DNA of 64,000 nucleotides from Candidatus Poribacteria bacterium (GTDB lineage Bacteria; Poribacteria; WGA-4E; WGA-3G): NCBI GenBank assembly GCA_958295945.1, contig OY282386.1, positions 3,528,204 to 3,592,203 of the forward strand, read 5' to 3'. Shown piece by piece: positions 28,908 to 37,749 of this stretch (position 1 is its first letter; each line of letters starts with the position of its first letter). The notes under the pieces were generated by a model. It saw only the letters and a program-made list of their open reading frames with translations, ran no database searches and was not told where the DNA came from. The position numbers and the translations under genes were made by a program.

Positions 28908-30308
28908 ATGAAAAAAACGATGTATGAAAAGATATGGGACGCGCATCTCGTAAGGTCATCCGCAAACGAGGTGCCAATTCTTTATATTGATACCCACCTT
29001 GTCCACGAGGTAACATCCCCGCAAGCATTTGAGGGATTACGACTCAACAACCGAAAGGTGAGACGACCCGATTTAACTTTCGCAACAATGGACCACAATG
29101 TCCCGACTACGGATAGAAGCCTACCTATAAAAGACCTAATCGCTGCAAAGCAGATGGAAACGCTTGCACAAAACTGTGCTGAGTTTGAAATCTCTCTCTA
29201 CGACATCAACAGTCCTGAACAAGGCATTGTCCATGTCATCGGACCAGAACTGGGTATCACGCAGCCAGGAAAAACTATTGTGTGTGGAGATAGCCACACT
29301 TCAACGCACGGAGCATTCGGAGCACTTGCATTCGGTATCGGTACAAGTGAGATTGAACACGTTCTTGCAACACAGTGTCTATTACAACACAAATCGGAAA
29401 CCTATGAAATCCGAGTTGATGGCACATTACCCTTCGGCGTTACCGCGAAAGACATTATTCTCTCAATTATCGGACATATCGGTATTGATGGCGGCAATGG
29501 TGCTGTTGTGGAATATACAGGTTCAACTATACGGTCTCTGAGCATAGAGGAACGGATGACAATATGCAATATGTCAATTGAAGCAGGCGCACGTGCTGGC
29601 ATGATTGCACCAGACGACACAACATACGAATACATTGCTGGCAGGCAATTTGCCCCGAAGGGTGAAGCCTATGATGAAGCAGTTGATCAATGGAAGCAAC
29701 TACCAACAGACGAGGGGGCTGAATATGATCGGGTGTTAGAACTTGATGCTACTAAGATAGCACCACAGGTTACATGGGGCACAAATCCGGGTATGGTTAC
29801 GGATGTAACAGGTCAAGTGCCAAATCCTGATGACATGCACACAACTGATGAAAAACGCGCCGCTGAACATGCTTTGGAATACATGGATCTTGTACCCGGA
29901 ACGCCAATGACAGATATAAGTGTAGACAGAGTATTCATAGGAAGTTGCACAAACTCACGTATCAGTGATTTACGAGCTGCAGCAGAAGTGGTAAAAGGTA
30001 GAAAAGTAGCAGATACTGTCAATGCAATGGTTGTCCCGGGTTCGCAGGAAGTAAAACGACAGGCAGAAGCTGAAGGTCTCCATGCAATATTCCGCGCTGC
30101 TGGTTTTGAATGGCGTGAGGCGGGTTGTAGTATGTGTCTCGGTATGAACCCTGATACCTTGATGCCGGGGCAACGTTGTGCGAGCACATCAAACAGGAAT
30201 TTTGAAGGTAGACAAGGCAAAGGTGGACGCACACATCTTGTCAGTCCACAAATGGCTGCTGCGACTGCGGTATCTGGATTTTTTGTAGACATACGTACGT
30301 TCGTATAG
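28908..30308 (+). CDS. leuC: 3-isopropylmalate dehydratase large subunit
   Basis: 466 residues, the same length as E. coli LeuC. It isomerises 2-isopropylmalate to 3-isopropylmalate in leucine synthesis using a [4Fe-4S] cluster. Cluster cysteines fall at 347 (GSCTNSR), 407 and 410 (CSMCLG), identical positions to E. coli. Other signatures are [22 protein letters not shown] and the AxEGMNPD-type CLGMNPD. The small subunit gene leuD, normally the next gene, is absent; what follows is 570 bp of repeats. leuD must be encoded elsewhere. Ribosome site is weak (GGTAAAG). Confidence 0.97.
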   Translation: MKKTMYEKIWDAHLVRSSANEVPILYIDTHLVHEVTSPQAFEGLRLNNRKVRRPDLTFATMDHNVPTTDRSLPIKDLIAAKQMETLAQNCAEFEISLYDINSPEQGIVHVIGPELGITQPGKTIVCGDSHTSTHGAFGALAFGIGTSEIEHVLATQCLLQHKSETYEIRVDGTLPFGVTAKDIILSIIGHIGIDGGNGAVVEYTGSTIRSLSIEERMTICNMSIEAGARAGMIAPDDTTYEYIAGRQFAPKGEAYDEAVDQWKQLPTDEGAEYDRVLELDATKIAPQVTWGTNPGMVTDVTGQVPNPDDMHTTDEKRAAEHALEYMDLVPGTPMTDISVDRVFIGSCTNSRISDLRAAAEVVKGRKVADTVNAMVVPGSQEVKRQAEAEGLHAIFRAAGFEWREAGCSMCLGMNPDTLMPGQRCASTSNRNFEGRQGKGGRTHLVSPQMAAATAVSGFFVDIRTFV

Positions 30309-30882
30309 TTTCTATAATATAGTAGATCCGGTAATTACCTATACAGTCATCGATTCACAGAAGGCAAACCGTAGGGGCGAGGTCCCCTCGCCCATCTGAA
30401 AAAGTGTAAACGTATTTTCAAAATCTACTATAATACTAATTTATCGGTATAACACACGGAACAAGAACCAACCCAAGTTCAAACACGGACACCAGTAGTG
30501 ATTTCTAAGAAAAATAGATGAACAAAAGTGTTTACAAACCATAATTTTCACCTGTTTGGAAATCCTATCAGGATGAAACTGTCCAAACTATAGTATTACT
30601 AAGGATGATTAATTTTCTGACTAATATCACATTAGCCATTGTAGAATAGGTCTCTGTGCCACACTATATTTCAAACCAATCATTATGGTGGAAATAGAGA
30701 CTCCAAAAATGTCAAACACACATTTAGCGTTGATTAGACACTACAATAGATGGTAAGAAGTTAGTGCTAAAAACGCAACACACCCATGACTAAAATAATC
30801 TTGCACTGTTCATCTAATTGTGCTAAAATATGTAAAAATTCAGCTCAAAGTAATTATACAATATAGCAGATTTCTATAGTCT
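30309..30882. other. Intergenic region after leuC
   Basis: Contains a GGGGCGAGGTCCCCTCGCCC palindrome (about 30373-30392), mariner-like ends (GTCCAAACTATAGT near 30583), a GGGTGTG-type MITE end (about 30733-30786, decayed) and the promoter of the next gene at 30801-30829. No leuD remnant was seen. Confidence 0.55.
30801..30829 (+). promoter_or_regulatory. Promoter of the LarA-family gene
   Basis: TTGCAC at 30801-30806, 17-bp spacer, TAAAAT at 30824-30829; start near 30836. Confidence 0.5.
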
Positions 30883-32433
30883 ATGAAATACTTCACATAT
30901 TTCGGAAACCACCTTGTCAATGCAAAAATACCTGATAACTCAGATGTATTTTTTGCAAAACCTCCAATCCCCGGAATCAAACGTGCTGCACTGAGTGAAC
31001 AGACGCAACAAGCTTTTGAAAACCCTCTTGAAATGCCTCCGTTACGAGAACTCGTAGACGGAAATTCAAAAGTACTTATTCTTTTTGATGACAATTGCCA
31101 ACCTTTTCCTGCTACTAAAAAACCTGATCTACGCCAAATCATGATTGAAACGCTATTGAAGTTGTTATATGCGTATGGCGTAGAGAAGAAGAATATAGAA
31201 CTCATGTGTGCTGTTGCTCTTCATCGTAAAATGAAGGAGCATGAACTTGAGTATATGTTAGGGAAAGACATCATGGATGAGTTCTATCCTCATCAACTCC
31301 GAAATTTTGACGCTGAGGATGCAGAACAAATTGTTGAAGTAGGGAAAACAGAACAGGACGAAGTCGTTGAGACAGATAAAGCTGCGCTTGATGCGGATCT
31401 GATTATATATGTTGATATGATACAAATTCCGCTCAACGGTGGACATAAGTCTGTCGCAGTAGGACTTGGCACATACAACTCCATCGCACCGCACCACTCT
31501 CCACACATGACATCTGATTGTCCACATGTGATGCAACCAGAAGGTTCAAATATGCACGCTTGTATTGAGCGGATGAGTCAACTTATTCAGAAAGAGACTC
31601 CGATTTTTGTACTTGAAGCGGCTATGAATGGTGCTATATATCCCTTCCACCTACGTTATGTTGGAAAACCGAATAAAGACTGCAACATCGTTGAAAAGGT
31701 TGTAAAATCCTTCACTCCACTTACCTTATCCATATTGCCAGAATCAGTAAGGTATAATATACTAAAGAGTGTGCAGACAGACTACGAACCGATGGCAGTT
31801 AATGCAGGCGACATTGATGCGGTACACGGAGAAACACTTGCATTGATGAAGGATCAGTTAGCTATAGATATTCCGCGGCAATACAGCACGTTAGTGTTTG
31901 GTTTACCAGATATGAGTCCTTATGCAGTTGATGCGCGAATCAATCCGGTTTTGGTCGTCAGTGATATATTGGGATATGTGTTTAATTGGTTCTACAACAA
32001 ACCCATTATAAAAGAGAAAGGCGTTGTTATAATAATGAATCCAACTTACGAGATATTTCATGAGGAATATCACGTGGCATATAAGATGTTTTATGAAGAA
32101 GTGTTGGAGGATACAACTGAACCTTTTGAAATGCAGCAGAAATATCAGGAAAAATATGCAAAAGACGAGTATTTAATTGATTGTTATCGAAACAAGTATG
32201 CACATCACGGTTTTCACCCATTTACAGTATGGTATTGGGCAACTTATCCGTTAAAGTATTTGTCAAAAGTGATTTTAGTAGGTCCAAAGGAATCTCAAGT
32301 AGCACATCGTTTAGGAGTAGAATGGGCGAAAAACTTGGATGACGCACTGGCGATGGCACGTGAAATCTCTGGTGAAGATGATGTTGTGGCATTAACTATG
32401 CCACCGTTCTTCTATGCGAATGTCAAAGATTAA
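30883..32433 (+). CDS. LarA-family (nickel-pincer lactate racemase-like) protein
   Basis: 516 residues. DUF2088/LarA fold: VLILFDDNCQPFPATKK corresponds to the family's early Asp-rich loop, ALHRKM to the conserved histidine segment, and NGGHKSVAVGLG to the GGxK loop. In LarA the lysine there tethers the nickel-pincer cofactor. LarA racemises lactate and relatives epimerise other 2-hydroxyacids. The cofactor makers larB, larC and larE are not in the window. The C-terminal half is longer than in LarA (about 425) and less conserved. No clear ribosome site. Substrate cannot be stated. Confidence 0.75.
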   Translation: MKYFTYFGNHLVNAKIPDNSDVFFAKPPIPGIKRAALSEQTQQAFENPLEMPPLRELVDGNSKVLILFDDNCQPFPATKKPDLRQIMIETLLKLLYAYGVEKKNIELMCAVALHRKMKEHELEYMLGKDIMDEFYPHQLRNFDAEDAEQIVEVGKTEQDEVVETDKAALDADLIIYVDMIQIPLNGGHKSVAVGLGTYNSIAPHHSPHMTSDCPHVMQPEGSNMHACIERMSQLIQKETPIFVLEAAMNGAIYPFHLRYVGKPNKDCNIVEKVVKSFTPLTLSILPESVRYNILKSVQTDYEPMAVNAGDIDAVHGETLALMKDQLAIDIPRQYSTLVFGLPDMSPYAVDARINPVLVVSDILGYVFNWFYNKPIIKEKGVVIIMNPTYEIFHEEYHVAYKMFYEEVLEDTTEPFEMQQKYQEKYAKDEYLIDCYRNKYAHHGFHPFTVWYWATYPLKYLSKVILVGPKESQVAHRLGVEWAKNLDDALAMAREISGEDDVVALTMPPFFYANVKD

Positions 32434-32453
32434 GCGAGGTTAGGAGACCTCGC
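32434..32453 (+). terminator. Hairpin immediately after LarA-family gene
   Basis: GCGAGGT and ACCTCGC separated by 6 nt start at the first base after the stop codon. Same class of palindrome as GTGAGGTTTGGAGACCTCAC at about 56031-56050. No T tract. Confidence 0.35.
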
Positions 32454-32508
32454 CTACCGTGGATAGAAAGTGTAGATATAATTTTCTACTTTACCATAAA
32501 TGTATGAC

Positions 32509-32735
32509 GGCTCCCCAACCTAAAGGATGGGGTTTCCTTTAGGTCACTTTCTCACGGCTACCGTTTTTTGAAAGTGTGGGTATCTTTTATCTCCTTATAG
32601 GAGACTCACCTGATTTTAAGTCAGGTTAACCGAGACAGCAATTGTCGGGGTGCCCGCCACGGCACGACTAACAGGGTCCTTACAAGGTATCCCCAATGAG
32701 CGACCCAGATACTTTAGTTTTACGTTCTGTTATTT
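32509..32735 (+). ncRNA. Candidate HEARO / omegaRNA-like structured RNA
   Basis: Highly structured interval. CCCCA/TGGGG (32513-32517 with 32528-32532) and CCTAAAGG/CCTTTAGG (32519-32526 with 32536-32543) interlock as a pseudoknot or switch. CACTTTC pairs with GAAAGTG around a CACGGCTACCG loop, TCTCCT with AGGAGA, ACCTGA with TCAGGT, and GTGCC with GGCAC. The order of elements CACGGCTACCG, TTAACCGAGACAGC, GTCGGGGTGCCCGCC and CCCCAATGAGCGAC agrees with my recollection of IscB-associated HEARO RNA. That recollection cannot be verified here. In IscB systems the guide lies immediately 5-prime, which here would be chromosomal sequence around 32485-32508. Confidence 0.5.
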
Positions 32736-32872
32736 CGCGGTTGTAGAGGGAACACCTATACAATCTCATGAAGCGAATGCAGAACTCATCACAGACGACT
32801 GGCAAGGATCGTAACTTGCAGCGTCCACAACCGAATGTGGTATTGTTGAGTTTATCAACATCAACTCTGTCC

Positions 32873-32927
32873 GAGCAATCGGATTGGATAGGACACCTAC
32901 AGAGTGTAGGCGATTGCTCTCCTATCC
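32873..32927 (+). ncRNA. Perfect interlocking stems (pseudoknot) in the 3-prime half of the element
   Basis: Three perfect complementarities are packed into 55 nt: GAGCAATCG (32873-32881) with CGATTGCTC (32911-32919), GGATAGGA (32886-32893) with TCCTATCC (32920-32927), and CCTACA (32896-32901) with TGTAGG (32905-32910). The first two cross, so they form a pseudoknot or two alternative folds. TnpB- and IscB-type guide RNAs are known for such pseudoknots; assignment to one of them is inference. Confidence 0.55.
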
Positions 32928-33040
32928 AGTTGATAGGAACAGAATACCATATTTCTTGAACAAAGTCAAGGCTTTTTATTCACACACAACAAAGGCGGTG
33001 TCTACATCCCCGTGCTAAAGCAACGGGGTTTTGACACCGA

Positions 33041-34639
33041 ATGAAATGTATAACTATGAATTCCAATAAAAAATTCCCAACACAAGAAGAACTGCAAAAG
33101 GAACTTCAAGAATTCAAAGAGAATTTGGAGAAAAAATACGGTGTTGGTATCGGTATCCGTCTTGACAATGTTAGTGGGCGCAATGTCTCACCAGACACAA
33201 CTGAGGAAGACATACCAGAACCTCAAGATACATTTGACCTGAAGTTCGATCTAAAACCAAAAGACATTAAGCAGTATTTAGACAGGTATGTCATTAAACA
33301 GGATGATGCTAAAAAAGCACTTGCTATTGCCGTTTGCGATCACTACAATCACGTCCGAGAATGCCACGAAAATCCTGATGCTGCTGATACAGACTACTCC
33401 AAACAGAACATCGTCATGCTTGGACCAACAGGTGTGGGTAAGACATATCTGATAAGACACATAGCGAAACTAATCGGTGTTCCATTTGTGAAAGCAGATG
33501 CAACACGATTCAGTGAAACCGGTTATGTTGGTGCAAATGTTGACGACTTAATCCGTGAACTTGTTACGCAAGCGGACGATAACCTTGAACTAGCTCAATA
33601 CGGGATAATATATCTTGATGAAGCGGACAAAATCGCTACACCACCGAATATCATCGGACGCGATGTAAGTGGACGTGGTGTACAGATTGGACTGCTCAAA
33701 TTGATGGAGGAAACTGAAGTAGACCTTCGCTCTGGCAACGATGTTGCTTCTCAGATGAGAGCAGCTATGGAATTTCAGAAACGCGGGAAAGTTGACAAAG
33801 AGGTGATCAACACCCGTCATATTCTGTTCATTATTAGTGGTGCGTTCACAGGGATGGAAAAGATAATTAAGAAACGCATGCATCAGAGCAGAATAGGTTT
33901 TAATGCTGATGTAGCAAGCCAGAATGAAGATGCAGCACAATATCTATCACATGTTACACCAAAGGATTTTATTGATTTTGGTTTTGAACCAGAATTTATA
34001 GGACGTTTACCAGTGCATGTAGTCTGCAATGAATTGGAAGTAGACGATCTTTTTTATATATTGAAACATTCTGAAGGATCTATTATCCGACAATATGAAA
34101 ATGCGTTCAATGCATACGGTATTTCAGTGCTTTTTGCTGATTGTGGGTTACAAAAAGTAGCAGAACAAGCTATTGAACAGAAAACAGGGGCACGCGCCTT
34201 GATGACTGTCTGTGAAAGGATATTAAGGAACTATAAATTTGAACTTCCATCAACGAGTACATCCGAATTTGTTGTCACCGCAGATGTTGTAGAAGATCCT
34301 GATAAATTGTTGCATCAAATTATAGAAGATAGTGTATATAATCAAAACACGATTTCAAGAGAACAGGTTCGGAGATATGAATACCAGTTTAATATTGACC
34401 ACGGTTTAGAAATACAGTTCGATGAGGATGCGACGGATGCAATCTGTGAACGGGTAGTGTCACAAGAAAAAACAGTTAAACAGATATGTGATGAAATCCT
34501 GTCAAGTTATCAACACGGTTTGAATTTAATAAAGAAGAATACCGGACAGACTTCATTCACATTTCCAAAACAGGTCGTTGAGGACCCCGATCCAATATTA
34601 GAGCAATGGATTCGGGATTCGTATAACACAAAACGTTAA
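33041..34639 (+). CDS. ClpX-like AAA+ unfoldase with duplicated C-terminal domain
   Basis: 532 residues. ClpX core: Walker A GPTGVGKT (128-135), pore loop GYVG, Walker B with Asp193-Glu194, the ClpP-docking tripeptide Ile285-Gly-Phe287, EFIGRLPV, and sensor 2 GAR (Arg385). The N-terminal zinc-binding domain of ClpX is absent; instead there is a short coiled-coil-prone stretch. The C-terminal small domain (about 352-434) is followed by a second diverged copy (446-530). Both copies end in VVEDPD...I.DS.YN, and the second has lost the sensor-2 arginine. An in-frame ATG at 33056 is an alternative start; neither has a ribosome site. It heads a run with a HemQ-like gene (27 bp) and ABC genes. Whether it partners ClpP is unknown; the IGF loop says it could. 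Confidence 0.85.
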   Translation: MKCITMNSNKKFPTQEELQKELQEFKENLEKKYGVGIGIRLDNVSGRNVSPDTTEEDIPEPQDTFDLKFDLKPKDIKQYLDRYVIKQDDAKKALAIAVCDHYNHVRECHENPDAADTDYSKQNIVMLGPTGVGKTYLIRHIAKLIGVPFVKADATRFSETGYVGANVDDLIRELVTQADDNLELAQYGIIYLDEADKIATPPNIIGRDVSGRGVQIGLLKLMEETEVDLRSGNDVASQMRAAMEFQKRGKVDKEVINTRHILFIISGAFTGMEKIIKKRMHQSRIGFNADVASQNEDAAQYLSHVTPKDFIDFGFEPEFIGRLPVHVVCNELEVDDLFYILKHSEGSIIRQYENAFNAYGISVLFADCGLQKVAEQAIEQKTGARALMTVCERILRNYKFELPSTSTSEFVVTADVVEDPDKLLHQIIEDSVYNQNTISREQVRRYEYQFNIDHGLEIQFDEDATDAICERVVSQEKTVKQICDEILSSYQHGLNLIKKNTGQTSFTFPKQVVEDPDPILEQWIRDSYNTKR

Positions 34640-34666
34640 CCCAGCAAGGAAACCGCACCAAACACA

Positions 34667-35410
34667 ATGCAATCAAAACCTGAGAGACCGAAACGCCCCG
34701 TACCAATAGATATACGTGAGATAGGTGCTCCTATTGATGGAGAACCACAATATAGTGATCACAGATTGTACTTTCAACTCCATGTCTTCAAAGATTGTCA
34801 CGATCCGACAAGTGTAATTGAGACACTTGGTAAGGGAGAATCTAACAAGGTTCTATACGACGATCTAAATCATCCAACTGGAATTGGCGTGCTTTCTGTG
34901 GCTGAAAACCCCTCAACATTAATAACCAACTCCCGAATTTCATTAAAGAGTCTAATATCCAATTGTCACCTCACATATCGTCCAGAAATGACAATGATTG
35001 GGCGCACTTATTCAAGCGGAAGAGAACCTAATTTGGAAGAATGGCTCATCAACAAACCGCGCAACAATGTCCTAAATCCAGACTTTCCATGGGCGATTTG
35101 GTATCCACTCAGACGAAGACCAGATTTTTATCAACTGGATCCATCTGATCGTGGCAGAATTCTTGGTGAACATGCGATGCTTGGACGAAGTTATGCTGCT
35201 GGGGGTTATGCCAGTGACATACGATTGGCTTGCTTCGGTTTGGATACGAATGACAACGAATTCGTTATCGGTTTAGTTGGAAAAGAACTTTATCCCTTAT
35301 CACGACTGATTCAAGATATGCGAAAAACGGAGCAGACGACAAAGTATATAGAAATACTCGGTCCATTTTTTGTAGGAAAAGTACATAAACAGTTTAGTTC
35401 GTATTCCTGA
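34667..35410 (+). CDS. HemQ / chlorite-dismutase-family protein
   Basis: 247 residues. The C-terminal half follows the chlorite-dismutase/HemQ pattern: PSDRGRILGEHAMLGRSYA, in which the histidine matches the proximal haem ligand, then DNEFVIGL, RKTEQTTKYIEILGPFFVGK. HemQ (coproheme decarboxylase) completes haem b in many Gram-positive and deep-branching bacteria; other relatives degrade chlorite. The N-terminal half is less conserved but has the DHRLYFQLHVF strand. It sits 27 bp after the ClpX-like gene and 29 bp before gldF, implying cotranscription. No other haem genes are nearby, so the exact reaction is uncertain. Confidence 0.7.
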   Translation: MQSKPERPKRPVPIDIREIGAPIDGEPQYSDHRLYFQLHVFKDCHDPTSVIETLGKGESNKVLYDDLNHPTGIGVLSVAENPSTLITNSRISLKSLISNCHLTYRPEMTMIGRTYSSGREPNLEEWLINKPRNNVLNPDFPWAIWYPLRRRPDFYQLDPSDRGRILGEHAMLGRSYAAGGYASDIRLACFGLDTNDNEFVIGLVGKELYPLSRLIQDMRKTEQTTKYIEILGPFFVGKVHKQFSSYS

Positions 35411-35439
35411 GCACTCTATCCACCCGATATTACAGACAA

Positions 35440-36165
35440 ATGAGAAACATATTGGCCGTTTGCACAAAAGAACTATATATATATTTTGTTTCACCTATTG
35501 CCTATTTTGTCTGTTTTGTATTTGCGGCAATTTCTGGCTATCTATTCCAACTTTTTCTGATAATATCAAGCACAAATAATGGTTTTGGTAATGGTGTGAT
35601 GCAGTCGACCTTCGGAATAATGGCAACTATCCTTCTCTTTTTTACCCCAGTATTGACAATGAAACTATTTGCCGAAGAACGTAAATCTGGCACGATTGAA
35701 CTGCTTCTTACCTCTCCGATCACTGATAGTCAGGTAGTTCTTGGGAAGTATCTTGCAAGTTGGACACTGCTAATCATTATGCTGGGACTCACACTTATTT
35801 TTCCTTTCCTAACACAACGGTTCGGTCCGTTAGATGCTGGTCTTGTTTTTAGTGGTTATCTTGGACTCGTCCTACTCGGTTCATGTTTTCTTGCGTTCGG
35901 ATTAATGATGTCATCAATGAGCAAAAATCAGATTGTAGCTGCCTTGACAAGTTTTGGTTTCTTATTAACTTTGTGGGTAATTGGAGCTGTCTCAGACCGT
36001 GAAGGTGCTATTGGTAACTTTTTGAAGTATCTATCATTTAGTGAACATTTCAGCGATTTTCCACGCGGTGCAATCCTGATTAAAGATGTAGTCTACTATG
36101 TCAGTTTCACCTGTGTCTGCTTATTTGCTACATTCAAGTCAATTGAATCCTCAAAATGGAGATAA
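35440..36165 (+). CDS. ABC-2 permease, GldF-like
   Basis: 241 residues with six predicted membrane helices. KELYIYFVSPIAYFV at the N-terminus and MKLFAEERKSGTIELLLTSPITDSQVVLGKY after helix 2 are characteristic of GldF/NosY-type ABC-2 permeases. In gliding Bacteroidota GldF and GldG with ATPase GldA form a transporter; in other phyla the same trio is widespread with unknown cargo. No ATPase gene precedes it here. A 3-bp gap links it to the GldG-like gene. Confidence 0.85.
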   Translation: MRNILAVCTKELYIYFVSPIAYFVCFVFAAISGYLFQLFLIISSTNNGFGNGVMQSTFGIMATILLFFTPVLTMKLFAEERKSGTIELLLTSPITDSQVVLGKYLASWTLLIIMLGLTLIFPFLTQRFGPLDAGLVFSGYLGLVLLGSCFLAFGLMMSSMSKNQIVAALTSFGFLLTLWVIGAVSDREGAIGNFLKYLSFSEHFSDFPRGAILIKDVVYYVSFTCVCLFATFKSIESSKWR

Positions 36166-36168
36166 AGC

Positions 36169-37749
36169 ATGTCGAGAAAAAACGTTGCAGGACCGATAGT
36201 TGGTTTCCTTGCATTAATTTTCTGTTTTATCTCAATTGCCTGTCTATTTCTAAAGGCATGGTTAGTTTTTTGGATTTTCCTCATTCTCCTCACAGCGACA
36301 TTAGCAGTTTTGTCTGTCCTCCACTACCAATATTTTGTCAACTTGTTTGTCAGTCGGCAATTGCGGTACGGTACAAACGTTGCGTTGAGTGTAATTGGTG
36401 TAATCGGAATTGCAGTTTTTGTCAACGTCATAGTTACACAACGTTTTGATATGAGTATAGATCTAACAGTACTACAAGACAATTCGTTATCCAAACAAAC
36501 GAAGAAGATCTTAAAATCTCTGAATAAAAATGTGGAAATAATCGCCTTCTACAGTGATGAAAATTCACAGTTGGCAATCCGCGCTATGCATAAATTAGAA
36601 CTGTTCCAACGCGAATCAGAATTCATCACTGTAGCATTAAAGGATCCATACATAGATGTCCAACGGGTAGATCATAGGCTCAGGGATGGTACTGTTGTAT
36701 TCAGTTCTAAAGAGAGAGAAGAAGAGGTGACTATTGTCAGTGAGCAGAAATTTGCGAGTGCAATTCTCAAACTTATTCAGAACAAAACCAAGAAGATATA
36801 TTTTTTGCTTGGACATGGGGAATATGAAATAGACGATTTATCCAGATCCGGTCTCAGTGAATTCAAGAAAGCATTAGAAAATCAGAATTACGAACCCCTA
36901 TCATTATCATTTCTCACAGAACCAGATATTCCCTCAAATTGTGATCTTTTGGCTATAATTGGTCCAACAGAAACATTAACCACCAATGAAATTGACAAAA
37001 TCAACAGATATATAAATAACAATGGAAAACTATTGCTGTTATTCCACCCATCAGATTCATCTGAAGATGTCAATAAGAGACTTGTCCAACTTATGTCAAA
37101 GTGGGGAGTTTCTGTTGGTAATGATTTGGTGATTGATAGGTTTGCATTTGAGGTGATGAGAGGATCGAGCGCACCTTTTCCTAAATTTGAACTCCATGAA
37201 ATTACACGTCAATTAGATCCTTATCTTGCATTTCCTAAGACGCGTTCTGTATCCCCTAAAGATGATATAAAATCCGATCTCTCTGTTAAGTCACTTGCAA
37301 AGACTGTCAGTCAATTAGGTGTAAGTTGGGCAGAAAAAGAACGAACGCCTGATGGAAAGTTCAGTGGTAATGGTTATACTGCCGGAATTGATCTTCCTGG
37401 TCCTGTGTCTTTTGCTGTTGCTGTTGAAAAGCACATTTCGGTGAATACAAATGATACAAACAGTATGAGTCCTACTCGTATCGTTGTATTTGGTTGTTCA
37501 AATTTTGCTACAAACCTTGATTTGAAAAAGGCAAATCAAGGTTTATTACTGACTTCAGTGAATTGGCTTACCGAAGATGGAGACCTTATTGCTATTACTG
37601 AACCAGATAGAGACACACAGAAGTTGCGCAGCATGAATGCGCAACAAGAAAGTGTTGTGAAGATAACTGCAATCTTCCTAATTCCGTTAGTTGTGTTTAT
37701 CGCAGGTTTAGTTGTGTGGTGGAACCGACGTGAAGGGGGAACTGTATGA
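36169..37749 (+). CDS. GldG-family ABC-transporter auxiliary protein
   Basis: 526 residues. Three N-terminal membrane helices (about 10-90), a large exported domain starting DLTVLQDNSLSKQTKKILKSLNKNVEIIAFYSDE, and a final helix (about 500-520). This is the ABC_transp_aux layout. KKIYFLLGHGEYEIDD and LLLLFHPSD are typical core strands. Stop and next start overlap (ATGA), showing translational coupling with the DUF4340 gene. It presumably forms a membrane complex with the GldF-like permease. Confidence 0.85.
   Translation: MSRKNVAGPIVGFLALIFCFISIACLFLKAWLVFWIFLILLTATLAVLSVLHYQYFVNLFVSRQLRYGTNVALSVIGVIGIAVFVNVIVTQRFDMSIDLTVLQDNSLSKQTKKILKSLNKNVEIIAFYSDENSQLAIRAMHKLELFQRESEFITVALKDPYIDVQRVDHRLRDGTVVFSSKEREEEVTIVSEQKFASAILKLIQNKTKKIYFLLGHGEYEIDDLSRSGLSEFKKALENQNYEPLSLSFLTEPDIPSNCDLLAIIGPTETLTTNEIDKINRYINNNGKLLLLFHPSDSSEDVNKRLVQLMSKWGVSVGNDLVIDRFAFEVMRGSSAPFPKFELHEITRQLDPYLAFPKTRSVSPKDDIKSDLSVKSLAKTVSQLGVSWAEKERTPDGKFSGNGYTAGIDLPGPVSFAVAVEKHISVNTNDTNSMSPTRIVVFGCSNFATNLDLKKANQGLLLTSVNWLTEDGDLIAITEPDRDTQKLRSMNAQQESVVKITAIFLIPLVVFIAGLVVWWNRREGGTV

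Larger units (their letters stand above)
32505..33036 (+). mobile_element. Non-autonomous IS200/IS605-like element without ORF
   Basis: About 530 bp. Both ends carry the same small imperfect hairpin pattern, CCCC-x-CTAAAG-x-GGGGTTT. At the left it is CCCCAACCTAAAGGATGGGG (32513-32532). At the right it is CCCCGTGCTAAAGCAACGGGG as two arms (33008-33028) with a TAAA loop and a bulged A, inside an outer GGTGTC/GACACC pair. Paired subterminal hairpins of one sequence are the mark of elements moved by Y1 HUH transposases. No TnpA, TnpB or IscB frame survives. A 63-codon frame at 32768-32959 contains KDRNL...NVV, only faintly like a TnpB RuvC-III region. Boundaries are approximate. Confidence 0.6.

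Noticed and set aside
29164-29541. 125-codon frame inside leuC
   Set aside because: Out-of-phase shadow of the leuC coding sequence; all leuC motifs are in the main frame.
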